From assembly GCA_905235755.1 (NCBI GenBank), contig CAJONA010000035.1, positions 1-10,232 on the forward strand: 10,232 bases of DNA, read 5' to 3'. Within the stretch, counting starts at the first letter, position 1. Each line of letters opens with the position of its first letter. The DNA comes from an uncultured Clostridia bacterium (GTDB taxonomy: Bacteria > Bacillota > Clostridia > Oscillospirales > CAG-272). Of this stretch, positions 1 to 5,711 are shown piece by piece. The position numbers and the translations under genes were made by a program. The notes under the pieces were generated by a model. That model was not told the DNA's origin. It saw only the letters and a list, made by a program, of their open reading frames with translations, and did no database searches.

Positions 1-15
1 TCCGATCACTATATA

Positions 16-79
16 AAGGCTCACAAGCCTTGTAAATAAGGGAACGTTGATGAAGTAATTAGACAAACTGGAATTTGTC
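16..79 (-). terminator. Weak hairpins downstream of the 200-residue gene
   Basis: Two small stem-loops lie just after the stop codon of the minus-strand gene. One pairs GACAAA (62-67) with TTTGTC (74-79) around a 6-base loop. The other pairs AAGGCT (16-21) with AGCCTT (26-31) around a 4-base loop. On the minus strand the second is followed by TTTATATAG, a poor U-tract. They could end the transcript, but neither is a textbook intrinsic terminator, so the call is tentative. Confidence 0.3.
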
Positions 80-83
80 GAGC

Positions 84-686
84 TCACTCCTCTCTGACAG
101 GGATCGCGCTCTCACACACATAATCTTCCGGATATGCGTCCTTTGTTCCTCTCAGTTTCCAATATGTTTTCCAGTAATCCCACCACTTCTTATATGCGGT
201 TTCTATTTCTTCTTCTGTGTATTTTCCCTTTCTCCCCAAGACTTCTATCTTATCTCCGCCAACGATAAACCCAACATCATCGCAGCCAGCATAAAGCAGA
301 TGCTTTGCGGTCAAAAGTGTTTCTGAACCGCTGAAATCTTTGATTACTGTTTTATGCTTATAATCATCCAGCAGCCGTTCAGCTTCTTTTTTATCATCAA
401 ACGCCATATCATACGTATCGATGGGATAAATAACGGAATCATCATCAAAGAAACGTTTGTACCAGTCTACTTCATTTAAATTATCCAGAAAGACCGCAAA
501 TGTATTGCCACAGAAACGAACCGCCAAAACATCAGTACTATGCGGTTCATTCTCCGAAGTATTTTCATCATAGAGCATAATATCGCAAAACTGTACCTGA
601 ACCATGTCACCTCTGGTAAGCCACCAGTGCCATGAGCCGACATCGGATATGGCATCTGCCAATATATTGAGCGTATTAATGTTCAT
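84..686 (-). CDS. Hypothetical 200-residue Trp-rich acidic protein
   Basis: I do not recognise a named family. The protein is complete, soluble and acidic, with no signal peptide or membrane segment. Trp clusters mark both ends: SWHWW near residues 18-22 and a segment with WW, W and W near 168-176, followed by a basic KLRG turn. A possible nucleotide- or fold-turn motif, IVGGDKIEVLGRKG, lies at about 141-154. The start is supported by an AAGGAAAGAG-type ribosome binding site about 8 bases upstream and by an extended -10 promoter further up. The layout (small, acidic, single-domain, accessory neighbourhood with an antitoxin and a small mobile element) is like that of stand-alone immunity-type proteins, but no toxin gene is adjacent, so this is only a guess. 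No function is assigned. Confidence 0.8.
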   Translation of the reverse strand: MNINTLNILADAISDVGSWHWWLTRGDMVQVQFCDIMLYDENTSENEPHSTDVLAVRFCGNTFAVFLDNLNEVDWYKRFFDDDSVIYPIDTYDMAFDDKKEAERLLDDYKHKTVIKDFSGSETLLTAKHLLYAGCDDVGFIVGGDKIEVLGRKGKYTEEEIETAYKKWWDYWKTYWKLRGTKDAYPEDYVCESAIPVREE

Positions 687-787
687 GGTGTTCTCTTTCC
701 TTCTGACATACTGCCAATCTGTTATCTAAAGTATCGGGTTGCCGACGGATGCAGACAGCGCAACAGATTTTCGCGCAGCCTTTTTTA

Positions 788-796
788 ATTATAGCA
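788..796 (-). promoter_or_regulatory. Extended -10 promoter for the 200-residue gene
   Basis: On the minus strand the sequence reads TGC followed by a perfect TATAAT (plus positions 796 down to 788). This is the extended -10 form TGnTATAAT, which tolerates a weak -35; no good -35 box is seen at the usual distance. It would give a leader of roughly 95 bases before the ATG at 686. The leader holds one loose pairing (738-742 with 760-764) but nothing I recognise as a riboswitch. Confidence 0.6.
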
Positions 797-857
797 AAAC
801 AGCCGCAGAAAAATCTTCGACTGTTAAAGAAAATATCTCCAAACGTGATTTCTGTAT

Positions 858-1021
858 TAAGGAAGCGCTGATGAATTCGTCTGCACGCTGACCGGCGCTT
901 TTTTGTGATCGACTGCGTCAATGTCCCTCAACGCAGCTACGGCTGCGCCTTCGGGCCATTTCCTTATCAGTCGCCAAAAGCCTCGCTCATCGCACAAACT
1001 CATTTAATCAGCGTCTCCTTA
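858..1021. mobile_element. MITE-like element with imperfect terminal inverted repeats
   Basis: The left end TAAGGAAGCGCTGAT (858-872) matches the inverse of the right end (1007-1021, read on the minus strand as TAAGGAGACGCTGAT) at 13 of 15 positions. The 164-bp body has no credible gene. It contains nested small hairpins: CTGCGT (913-918) with ACGCAG (931-936), and GCAGC (933-937) with GCTGC (942-946) around TACG. A stem of AGCGC (864-868) with GCGCT (895-899) runs into six T residues. Size, inverted ends and internal secondary structure are typical of miniature non-autonomous transposable elements. No clear target-site duplication longer than about two bases is visible. The right end lies inside the 3' end of the neighbouring antitoxin frame. 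Confidence 0.65.
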
Positions 1022-1230
1022 GTTTTACCTTGCTTAATCTGTTCTTCGGAAATTTCAATATCGCTATACATCTCCCATTTTTTACGCGTCGTTTCAAAAA
1101 GCTCTATGCTCATCAATACCATATCACCATACCCATTCTTTGTAATAAAGATAGGTTCATCAATCTGATGACAAAGTTCTGACACTCTGGCAGTATCTTT
1201 TAAATCTTTAATTGGAATAATCTGCGGCAT
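1000..1230 (-). CDS. Phd/YefM-family antitoxin, 3' end altered by the mobile element
   Basis: The 76-residue protein starts MPQIIPIKDLKDTARVSEL and continues with EPIFITKNGYGDMVLMSIE. This is the N-terminal fold of Phd/YefM antitoxins, which bind operator DNA as dimers; in the family a flexible C-terminal tail neutralises the toxin. Here the last six codons (K71 to K76) and the TGA stop fall within the right end of the MITE-like element, so the native tail was probably replaced. Homologues I recall are about 85-100 residues long. The downstream position where a RelE- or Doc-type toxin gene would be expected is occupied by the element and then by the unrelated 200-residue gene, so the antitoxin appears orphaned. 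DNA binding may survive while toxin neutralisation is doubtful. A strong AGGGGG ribosome binding site supports the start. Confidence 0.8.
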   Translation of the reverse strand: MPQIIPIKDLKDTARVSELCHQIDEPIFITKNGYGDMVLMSIELFETTRKKWEMYSDIEISEEQIKQGKTKETLIK

Positions 1231-1257
1231 AGTTACGCCCCCTTTCTATATGTCTTA

Positions 1258-1286
1258 ATAATATCATAATTATCCCATTTTAACAA
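1258..1286 (-). promoter_or_regulatory. Sigma-70 type promoter of the antitoxin gene
   Basis: On the minus strand, TTGTTA (1286-1281) and TATTAT (1263-1258) are separated by exactly 17 bases. The -10 box is about 28 bases from the ATG. The spacer includes the palindrome ATAATTAT (1266-1273), a possible autoregulatory operator of the kind antitoxins of this family bind. The operator role is inferred from family behaviour and is not shown. Confidence 0.6.
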
Positions 1287-1430
1287 CACAATAAATAAAG
1301 ACCAATACTGATACAGCAATGTAATTCTGCCGTAAATACAACAGTTCGCCTATTTCCTAAAAGATAATGTTGTATGCTGCGGAGAGAAAAGAGACGGAGA
1401 ATCTTTTCGGTTTTTTTCTTTTTGGCCTAG

Positions 1431-1458
1431 AAAAATCGGCATCCTTCCGGATGCCGAT
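1431..1458 (-). terminator. Intrinsic terminator of the flavodoxin lipoprotein gene
   Basis: ATCGGCATCC (1435-1444) pairs perfectly with GGATGCCGAT (1449-1458) around a TTCC loop. On the minus strand the stem is followed by TTTT (complement of 1434-1431). It lies about 40 bases past the stop codon of the lipoprotein gene. The rest of the gap between the antitoxin and lipoprotein genes (1287-1430) shows nothing I recognise. Confidence 0.75.
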
Positions 1459-1498
1459 AATGGGCCTATTTTGTTACAGACCAATCAGATGTCAAATT

Positions 1499-2194
1499 CT
1501 ATTTTGCGTAGCCGATTTCCTTCAGCCATTTTTCCACTTCGGACTTCACCGCTTTCGGATCATCCTGGGACATGCGGCCCGGCAGGCCCAGCCCTTTGTC
1601 CAGGACCTTTGCGCCATTGGCGTGGTCTGCAATGCGGCTTTCCTTGCCGGTCATATAGCTGCCTGCGCTGGTGCAGAAAGGAATGATGGTCTTGCCGTTA
1701 AAGTCGTTGTTTTCCAAAAAGGTGTAGACGACCATGGGAAGATCGCTCCACCAGATGGGATAGCCTAAAAATACGGTATCATAGTCCTTCAGGTTTGTCG
1801 GTTTGCCGGCGACCTCCGGACGGGCGTTGCTTTCTTTTTCTTTTTTGGCAATTTCTGTCGTTTCCCGATAAGCCTGCGGATAGGCCTTCACCGTTTTGAT
1901 TTCGAATTTGTCCGCGCCGGTGATTTCCGCAATGGCATCTGCTACCACCGCCGTATTGCCTTTGGTGATTACGCCCACCCCGTACTCTTCACCCGTGCGG
2001 GAAAAATACGCGACTAAAATCTTCTTGCCGCCTGCCGAAGGAACCGGAGCCGCTTCCACTTTTTTCGTCACGATTTCCGTCTGCTTCGCCAATTTCACAT
2101 CGGTCTTCTCCGCTTTTTTTCCCCCGTCGCCGCAACCGCCGAGCAAAGACGTCAACAGGAAAACTGCGCTTACCAAAAGTAAAATTCGTTTCAT
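1499..2194 (-). CDS. Flavodoxin-fold lipoprotein
   Basis: This 231-residue protein begins with a lipoprotein signal: MKR, a hydrophobic stretch, then the lipobox LGGC with Cys21 as the lipidation site. A Lys- and Ala-rich linker (about 22-57) tethers a flavodoxin-like domain (about 58-229). The FMN phosphate-binding loop is AYFSRTGEE at 62-70, and the isoalloxazine-contacting loops are GYPIWWSDLP at 144-153 and PFCTSAGS at 172-179. These are the marks of the flavodoxin_4-type family, which carries electrons through bound FMN; its partner here is unknown. The protein should sit on the outer face of the cytoplasmic membrane. The start is supported by a GAGAAGGGGA ribosome binding site and the signal peptide. 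The DUF362 gene lies 86 bases upstream on the same strand; the two may be cotranscribed, and both could serve redox chemistry, but this is inference. Confidence 0.9.
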   Translation of the reverse strand: MKRILLLVSAVFLLTSLLGGCGDGGKKAEKTDVKLAKQTEIVTKKVEAAPVPSAGGKKILVAYFSRTGEEYGVGVITKGNTAVVADAIAEITGADKFEIKTVKAYPQAYRETTEIAKKEKESNARPEVAGKPTNLKDYDTVFLGYPIWWSDLPMVVYTFLENNDFNGKTIIPFCTSAGSYMTGKESRIADHANGAKVLDKGLGLPGRMSQDDPKAVKSEVEKWLKEIGYAK

Positions 2195-2280
2195 AATCGA
2201 TTCCCCTTCTCCCCAAAAACAATTTAGAAATTAGTTGCATTTCAAAGCCTGTTCCGGCAGTATGCAACGCTATTTTACGC

Positions 2281-2583
2281 TTATTTCACTTCAATCAGTT
2301 CGTACCGGGGATTACCCATCTTCTGTTTCTGCATGGCAGTGAGCTGATGCAGACCGTGCCGGCTGGTGATGCGTTCCACCAGATCTTTCTGGTCTCCTTC
2401 CGGTTTGGTGAAGACCATGTCGCAGCAGGCCTGATCAATGGCCAGAATATCCGTGGAAGCGCAAATGCCGATATCCGCAATGGTCGGTTCCTCTGCCGCC
2501 ACGCCTGCGCAGTCGCAGTCCACCGACATGCGGCGCATTACATTCAGGAACACGATATGCTTGCCGAAATAATCGCAGACGGC
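2281..2583 (-). pseudogene. DUF362-family protein, C-terminal fragment cut at the junction
   Basis: About 100 residues of the C-terminal part of a DUF362 protein read on the minus strand to the TAA at 2281-2283. Diagnostic segments are DYFGKHIVFLNVM, the cysteine motif VDCDC, DIGICASTDILAIDQACCD and the closing GNPRYELIEVK. In the family the Cys-rich part is associated with iron-sulfur-type proteins, often encoded near ferredoxin or flavodoxin genes. The frame stays open into the phage DNA to the right (as far as 3564), but that continuation is Arg- and Val-rich antisense of the portal gene and has no family likeness. The real gene is therefore cut somewhere near 2578-2590 and its start and roughly two thirds of its length are missing. 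Whether it is broken in the organism or only in the assembly cannot be decided here. Confidence 0.75.
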
Positions 2584-3585
2584 GGCAGGGAGAGCGACAT
2601 CTCCGACACTGTAGAGGTCATCGAGTGGTGGTATCGCCAGCCGACGGACGGCGAGAGCGAATGCGAATATACAATTGACGGCGAGGTCGTAAACCGACTT
2701 TGCAAGTACAAGGCGGGAGACGTGGCGTTTTCCATCCTCCTTGCCGGCAAGGAAATACGCAACGTGCCGAAATTCTGGGACAAGACGGGCTGCAAAAAAT
2801 TCCCGTTCGTGATCTACAACAAGACGCCGCGCGACGGCTCGATCTGGGGAAAGAGCGAACTTGAAGCGATAATCCCTCTCATCGACGCGGCGGACAGGCA
2901 GCTCGCGTTCGCGCAGCTCAACACCGCCTTTTCGGCGAACGACATCGTCGTTTACGAGGAGAACGCGTTCGCTCAGGACAGCTATCCGCAGAACGCGCCG
3001 GGCGCCGTGTGGAAACTCCGCCCCGGCATGATCGACAAGGCGAAGCGCCTCGGCGGTCTTGCGAGCGACAATATCGCGCACTACGAGATAGTCGAAAAAT
3101 ACCGCACGCTGATGAAAGACGCGCTCGGCAACTACGACTATCTGCAAGGCAACAGCGCCGCGCAGGTGACGACGGCGACGGGGCTCGCGCTCCTTTCCGA
3201 CCGCGCAAACAAGCGCATGACGGCAAAAAACATCTGCAAAAAAGCGGGATTCGAGCGCCTTTACCGTCTGATCGACTATCTGTCGCTCGAATTGTTCGAC
3301 GACGCGACGGTCTACCTCATCGTAGGATCGAACGCCGCTTCTTACGGCTACGGAAGAGACGGTTATCTGCCTCTGCTCGACGTAACGGTCAACATCGGCG
3401 ACGGAGTCGAAAATTCGCGCTCGTTCACGATGTCGGCATTGAACGACCTCATAACGATGAGCGTGACTGACGAGAACTACCCGATAGTCCGCGCGTACAT
3501 ATCGTCGCTCGGAATTCCCGAGAGAGCCGCCATTTGCGACGCTCTCGACAAAAGATTTAAACAAAAAGAAGGAGAAACAGAATGA
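2584..3585 (+). CDS. Phage portal protein, 5' truncated
   Basis: About 330 residues remain, with no start codon of their own; the open frame to the left (ATG at 2347) is antisense of the DUF362 gene. Recognisable portal-type segments are EVIEWWYRQP at the left edge, FPFVIYNKTPRDGSIWGKSE, then IDAADRQLAFAQLN, a long amphipathic region around YRTLMKDALGNYDYLQGN, and QVTTATGLALLSDRANKR, which resembles the crown-side helices of podovirus and siphovirus portals. In the family twelve copies form the ring through which DNA enters the capsid. The position before scaffold and capsid genes agrees. The missing N-terminus (perhaps 100-200 residues) and the expected upstream terminase are lost at the junction. 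The stop overlaps the scaffold start as ATGA (3582-3585), a sign of translational coupling. Confidence 0.8.
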   Translation, partial: GRESDISDTVEVIEWWYRQPTDGESECEYTIDGEVVNRLCKYKAGDVAFSILLAGKEIRNVPKFWDKTGCKKFPFVIYNKTPRDGSIWGKSELEAIIPLIDAADRQLAFAQLNTAFSANDIVVYEENAFAQDSYPQNAPGAVWKLRPGMIDKAKRLGGLASDNIAHYEIVEKYRTLMKDALGNYDYLQGNSAAQVTTATGLALLSDRANKRMTAKNICKKAGFERLYRLIDYLSLELFDDATVYLIVGSNAASYGYGRDGYLPLLDVTVNIGDGVENSRSFTMSALNDLITMSVTDENYPIVRAYISSLGIPERAAICDALDKRFKQKEGETE

Positions 3586-4115
3586 ACGAAAATATCGAAA
3601 CCGGTATCGAAGAAATTAAAGACACAGACGCTTCCGCCGAGGAGGCGAAAGAGGATATGATCGATCCCGATGAAGTCTTGACGGAGGGAGATGAAGAAGA
3701 TCCTAACGCGGACGAACCTGTCGAAGCGGCCGACACGGAAGACGCCGCCGATAATAGCGATGTCGAAACGGAAAGCGAACATTCCGATGCCGACGCCGTC
3801 GATTTGTCAAACAAAAACGCTGTCGATGATGAATTGACAGAGGCCGAAAAGCGCCGCATCCTTGCAAATCCGATGTTCCTTACATTTGCGAAGGGAAAGG
3901 CGCAAAGCCTCGACGAACTGATTTCGGATTTTTCGAAGATGCTTTCTCTGGGCGGCGAAGAACCGATAATATCGGTCAAGAGCCGTGCGACGCCCTCACC
4001 GAGCGCCGCATCTCCCGATTATGCGCTTTCCGAGCGTCAGCGCCGCATAGCGCGCGACGCCGGAATGTCGTACAGGGAATATTACGGATTTTTAAAAAAC
4101 ATGAAAACAAAATAA
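3582..4115 (+). CDS. Phage scaffolding protein (putative)
   Basis: The 177-residue protein lies between portal and capsid genes, the usual place for a scaffold. Residues 1-90 are very acidic and low in complexity, rich in Glu, Asp and Ala. A mixed helical segment follows (about 88-122, EAEKRRILANPMFLTFAKGK onward), then a Ser/Pro linker (about 135-147). The basic C-terminus (149-177: ERQRRIARDAG, YREYYGFLKNMK) is suited to docking on capsid subunits. An acidic body with a basic C-terminal capsid-binding tail is typical of scaffolds that guide procapsid assembly and then leave. No maturation protease is encoded nearby. A GAAGGAG ribosome binding site lies before the ATG, which overlaps the portal stop. 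The assignment rests on position and composition, not on sequence likeness. Confidence 0.7.
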   Translation: MNENIETGIEEIKDTDASAEEAKEDMIDPDEVLTEGDEEDPNADEPVEAADTEDAADNSDVETESEHSDADAVDLSNKNAVDDELTEAEKRRILANPMFLTFAKGKAQSLDELISDFSKMLSLGGEEPIISVKSRATPSPSAASPDYALSERQRRIARDAGMSYREYYGFLKNMKTK

Positions 4116-4130
4116 GAAAGGATTTTTTCA

Positions 4131-5057
4131 ATGGACAACATTTATACATGGTCAGAGGATATGTATCCTCTCGTTAAAAAAGCGTTTGAAACGAGATACG
4201 CGTCTCGCATGAGCGCGATAAGCAAGGTGTGCGGCATAGTCGTTCAGGACAATCTTTCATACGACGTGCCCGGACTCGGCGGCTACGGCGAGCTTTCCGA
4301 ATACAACTCCACGCTCGAAAAGGCGAGCGGCGACAAGGTATTCACAAAGACTATCGTTCCGAAGGAACGCGCGCTCGCCATACCCGTAAAATACAAGGAC
4401 GCGAATCAGGATATCGTCACGCTCGCAAACCGCACCGGCATCCGCCTTGCGGACTCCGCGTTCATGACGGTTCTCAACGACTTCTTCAGAGTTTTCGGCA
4501 ACGTGTACAGTGCCAAAGATTGCCCCGACGGCGAGTCTTGGGCTTCCGACGATCACCTCGTCAGCACGGATGCGGATTCTTCGACGTACTCCAACATGAT
4601 CAGCGACGAGCTCTCCGTTTCCGCGATAACGTCGGCTATCGCTCACGCGAGCGAATTCGTCACGGCGGACGGTCTGCCGTTCGTCGGCAACTTCGATATG
4701 CTCTTTGTCAGCCCCGATCTCGAGGAGACTGCGAGAAATATCTGCGGCAAGGACACGGCTGTGGCCCCCACGTCTCATCCCGAGACGGGACTCGGCGCCA
4801 ACCCGCTTTACGGTATGAATTATATGGTAGTCGGCGCCGGGGATCTCGGATTCGGTGAGGGCCAGTGGGCGATCGCGGATTCAAGTCTTCTCTCCGAGAT
4901 ATTCAAGCTCGTATACGTTACCGAGCCTACGGTGCTCATCTCGGCGACGGAGAACCCGCTCCTGACCGATTTCGTCGCGTATGTCGACTATGCGTTCGGC
5001 TTCTCCGATGCAAGACCGATCATCTTCTCGGACGGAACAGGCTCGACAGGCGGCTGA
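4131..5057 (+). CDS. Phage major capsid protein (HK97-fold-like)
   Basis: This 308-residue protein follows the scaffold by 15 bases with an AAAGGA site upstream. Its length and layout suit a major head subunit: an N-terminal arm (MDNIYTWSEDMYPLVKKAF), a loop with repeated Gly (VPGLGGYGELSEYN, about 46-59), a central domain with VPKERALAIPVKYKD, and a C-terminal strand-rich part with TENPLLTDFVAYVDYAFGF and DARPII, like the closing strands of HK97-type heads. In the segment FVGNFDMLFVSPDLEETARN I see the usual insertion-read-out pattern of capsid domains. It would form the icosahedral shell. No N-terminal delta domain is present, which fits the separate scaffold gene. I place it with HK97-fold heads by context and pattern; a structure prediction would settle it. 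Confidence 0.75.
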   Translation: MDNIYTWSEDMYPLVKKAFETRYASRMSAISKVCGIVVQDNLSYDVPGLGGYGELSEYNSTLEKASGDKVFTKTIVPKERALAIPVKYKDANQDIVTLANRTGIRLADSAFMTVLNDFFRVFGNVYSAKDCPDGESWASDDHLVSTDADSSTYSNMISDELSVSAITSAIAHASEFVTADGLPFVGNFDMLFVSPDLEETARNICGKDTAVAPTSHPETGLGANPLYGMNYMVVGAGDLGFGEGQWAIADSSLLSEIFKLVYVTEPTVLISATENPLLTDFVAYVDYAFGFSDARPIIFSDGTGSTGG

Positions 5058-5080
5058 TAATATCGATATAAAAACAAAAC

Positions 5081-5102
5081 GGGGAGAGCATATGCTCTCC
5101 CC
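5081..5102. promoter_or_regulatory. Perfect 22-bp palindrome between capsid and adaptor genes
   Basis: The half-site GGGGAGAGCAT (5081-5091) is followed directly by its exact inverse (5092-5102). As RNA it would form a very stable hairpin. On the plus strand it is followed by AAATTAAAAGG, so it lacks the U-tract of an intrinsic terminator; on the minus strand it is followed by GTTTTGTTTTTA, a fair U-rich tract. Placed 23 bases after the capsid stop, it could partly terminate, or protect the 3' end of abundant capsid mRNA. The role is inferred. Confidence 0.6.
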
Positions 5103-5120
5103 AAATTAAAAGGAGGATAT

Positions 5121-5711
5121 ATGACATACGGAAAATTAAAGCAAAGGATATATTCGCTTCTTGATCTTAATGCGGATACGGGCGTCGTGAACGGCTGTGT
5201 TTACGACGCTGTTTCGGCGTCGATGGATGACGCCGTAAACTCTGCCATGAGGAAGATCGCGGCAATGCTTATGTGCGTAATAAAACGCACAAGGATCACG
5301 TTTGTAAGCGACGGAGCGCTGTATAAAGCGACGCTGCCCGACGATTTTATTTCCGTCAAGGCTGTTTATGCGGGCGGCAAAAAACACACCGCGAGCAAGT
5401 TTGACGCCGTGGGCGGCGCGCTCTTCTGCTCCGACATACCGTACGGAACGGCAGATATGTTTTATTATGCGCGCCCCGTCGGCGTTTCCGAACTCGACGA
5501 TTATGACGAGCTCGAATTTGACGATATGCATTGCGACATCGCGGCGTACGGAGCGGCGCTCGAACTGTGTGGCGAGGCATATCCCGGGAACTACGAAAAA
5601 TATGTGGTCATCGCAACGGAATACGATGAACGAATGGCAAACGCGCTTCTTTACGGCGGCAGGGCCGACAGAGTTTCCAACTCCGTTTATGCCAAAAGGA
5701 GACTTATATGA
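5121..5711 (+). CDS. Phage head-tail adaptor protein (putative)
   Basis: This 196-residue protein has a strong AAGGAGG ribosome binding site. Its pattern resembles head-tail adaptors of podoviruses (T7 gp11 or P22 gp4 type): an N-terminal helix starting TYGKLKQRIYSLLDL, a second helix with AVNSAMRKIAAML, a strand pair RTRITFVSDGALYKATLPDD followed by FISVKAVYAGG, and a C-terminal helix containing AAYGAALELCGEAYPGNYEK. In such phages the protein docks under the portal ring and receives the tail nozzle. The order portal-scaffold-capsid-adaptor-nozzle agrees. Its TGA overlaps the next ATG (ATGA, 5708-5711), suggesting translational coupling. Sequence likeness to any named member is weak, so the call depends mostly on pattern and position. 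Confidence 0.6.
   Translation: MTYGKLKQRIYSLLDLNADTGVVNGCVYDAVSASMDDAVNSAMRKIAAMLMCVIKRTRITFVSDGALYKATLPDDFISVKAVYAGGKKHTASKFDAVGGALFCSDIPYGTADMFYYARPVGVSELDDYDELEFDDMHCDIAAYGAALELCGEAYPGNYEKYVVIATEYDERMANALLYGGRADRVSNSVYAKRRLI

Noticed and set aside
738..764. Possible riboswitch in the leader of the 200-residue gene
   Set aside because: The only clear pairing is five bases with a 17-base loop, and no known riboswitch core is visible.
676..921. A minus-strand 81-codon frame over the leader and the mobile element
   Set aside because: It spans the promoter and the left end of the inverted-repeat element, overlaps the real start at 686, and is Arg/Cys-rich without a ribosome binding site of note.
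2347..2583. Plus-strand continuation of the portal frame to an ATG at 2347
   Set aside because: This stretch is the antisense of the DUF362 coding region. The sequence MQTVPAGDAFHQ onward has no likeness to a portal N-terminus.
2281..3564. A 427-codon open frame on the minus strand
   Set aside because: Only the first part next to 2281 (up to about 2583) has a family likeness (DUF362). The rest is the antisense of the portal gene, rich in Arg and Val, with no domain pattern.
4229..4858. A plus-strand 209-codon frame inside the capsid gene
   Set aside because: It is Arg-rich with no pattern and is in another frame of the well-supported capsid gene; a by-product of high G+C and strong codon bias.
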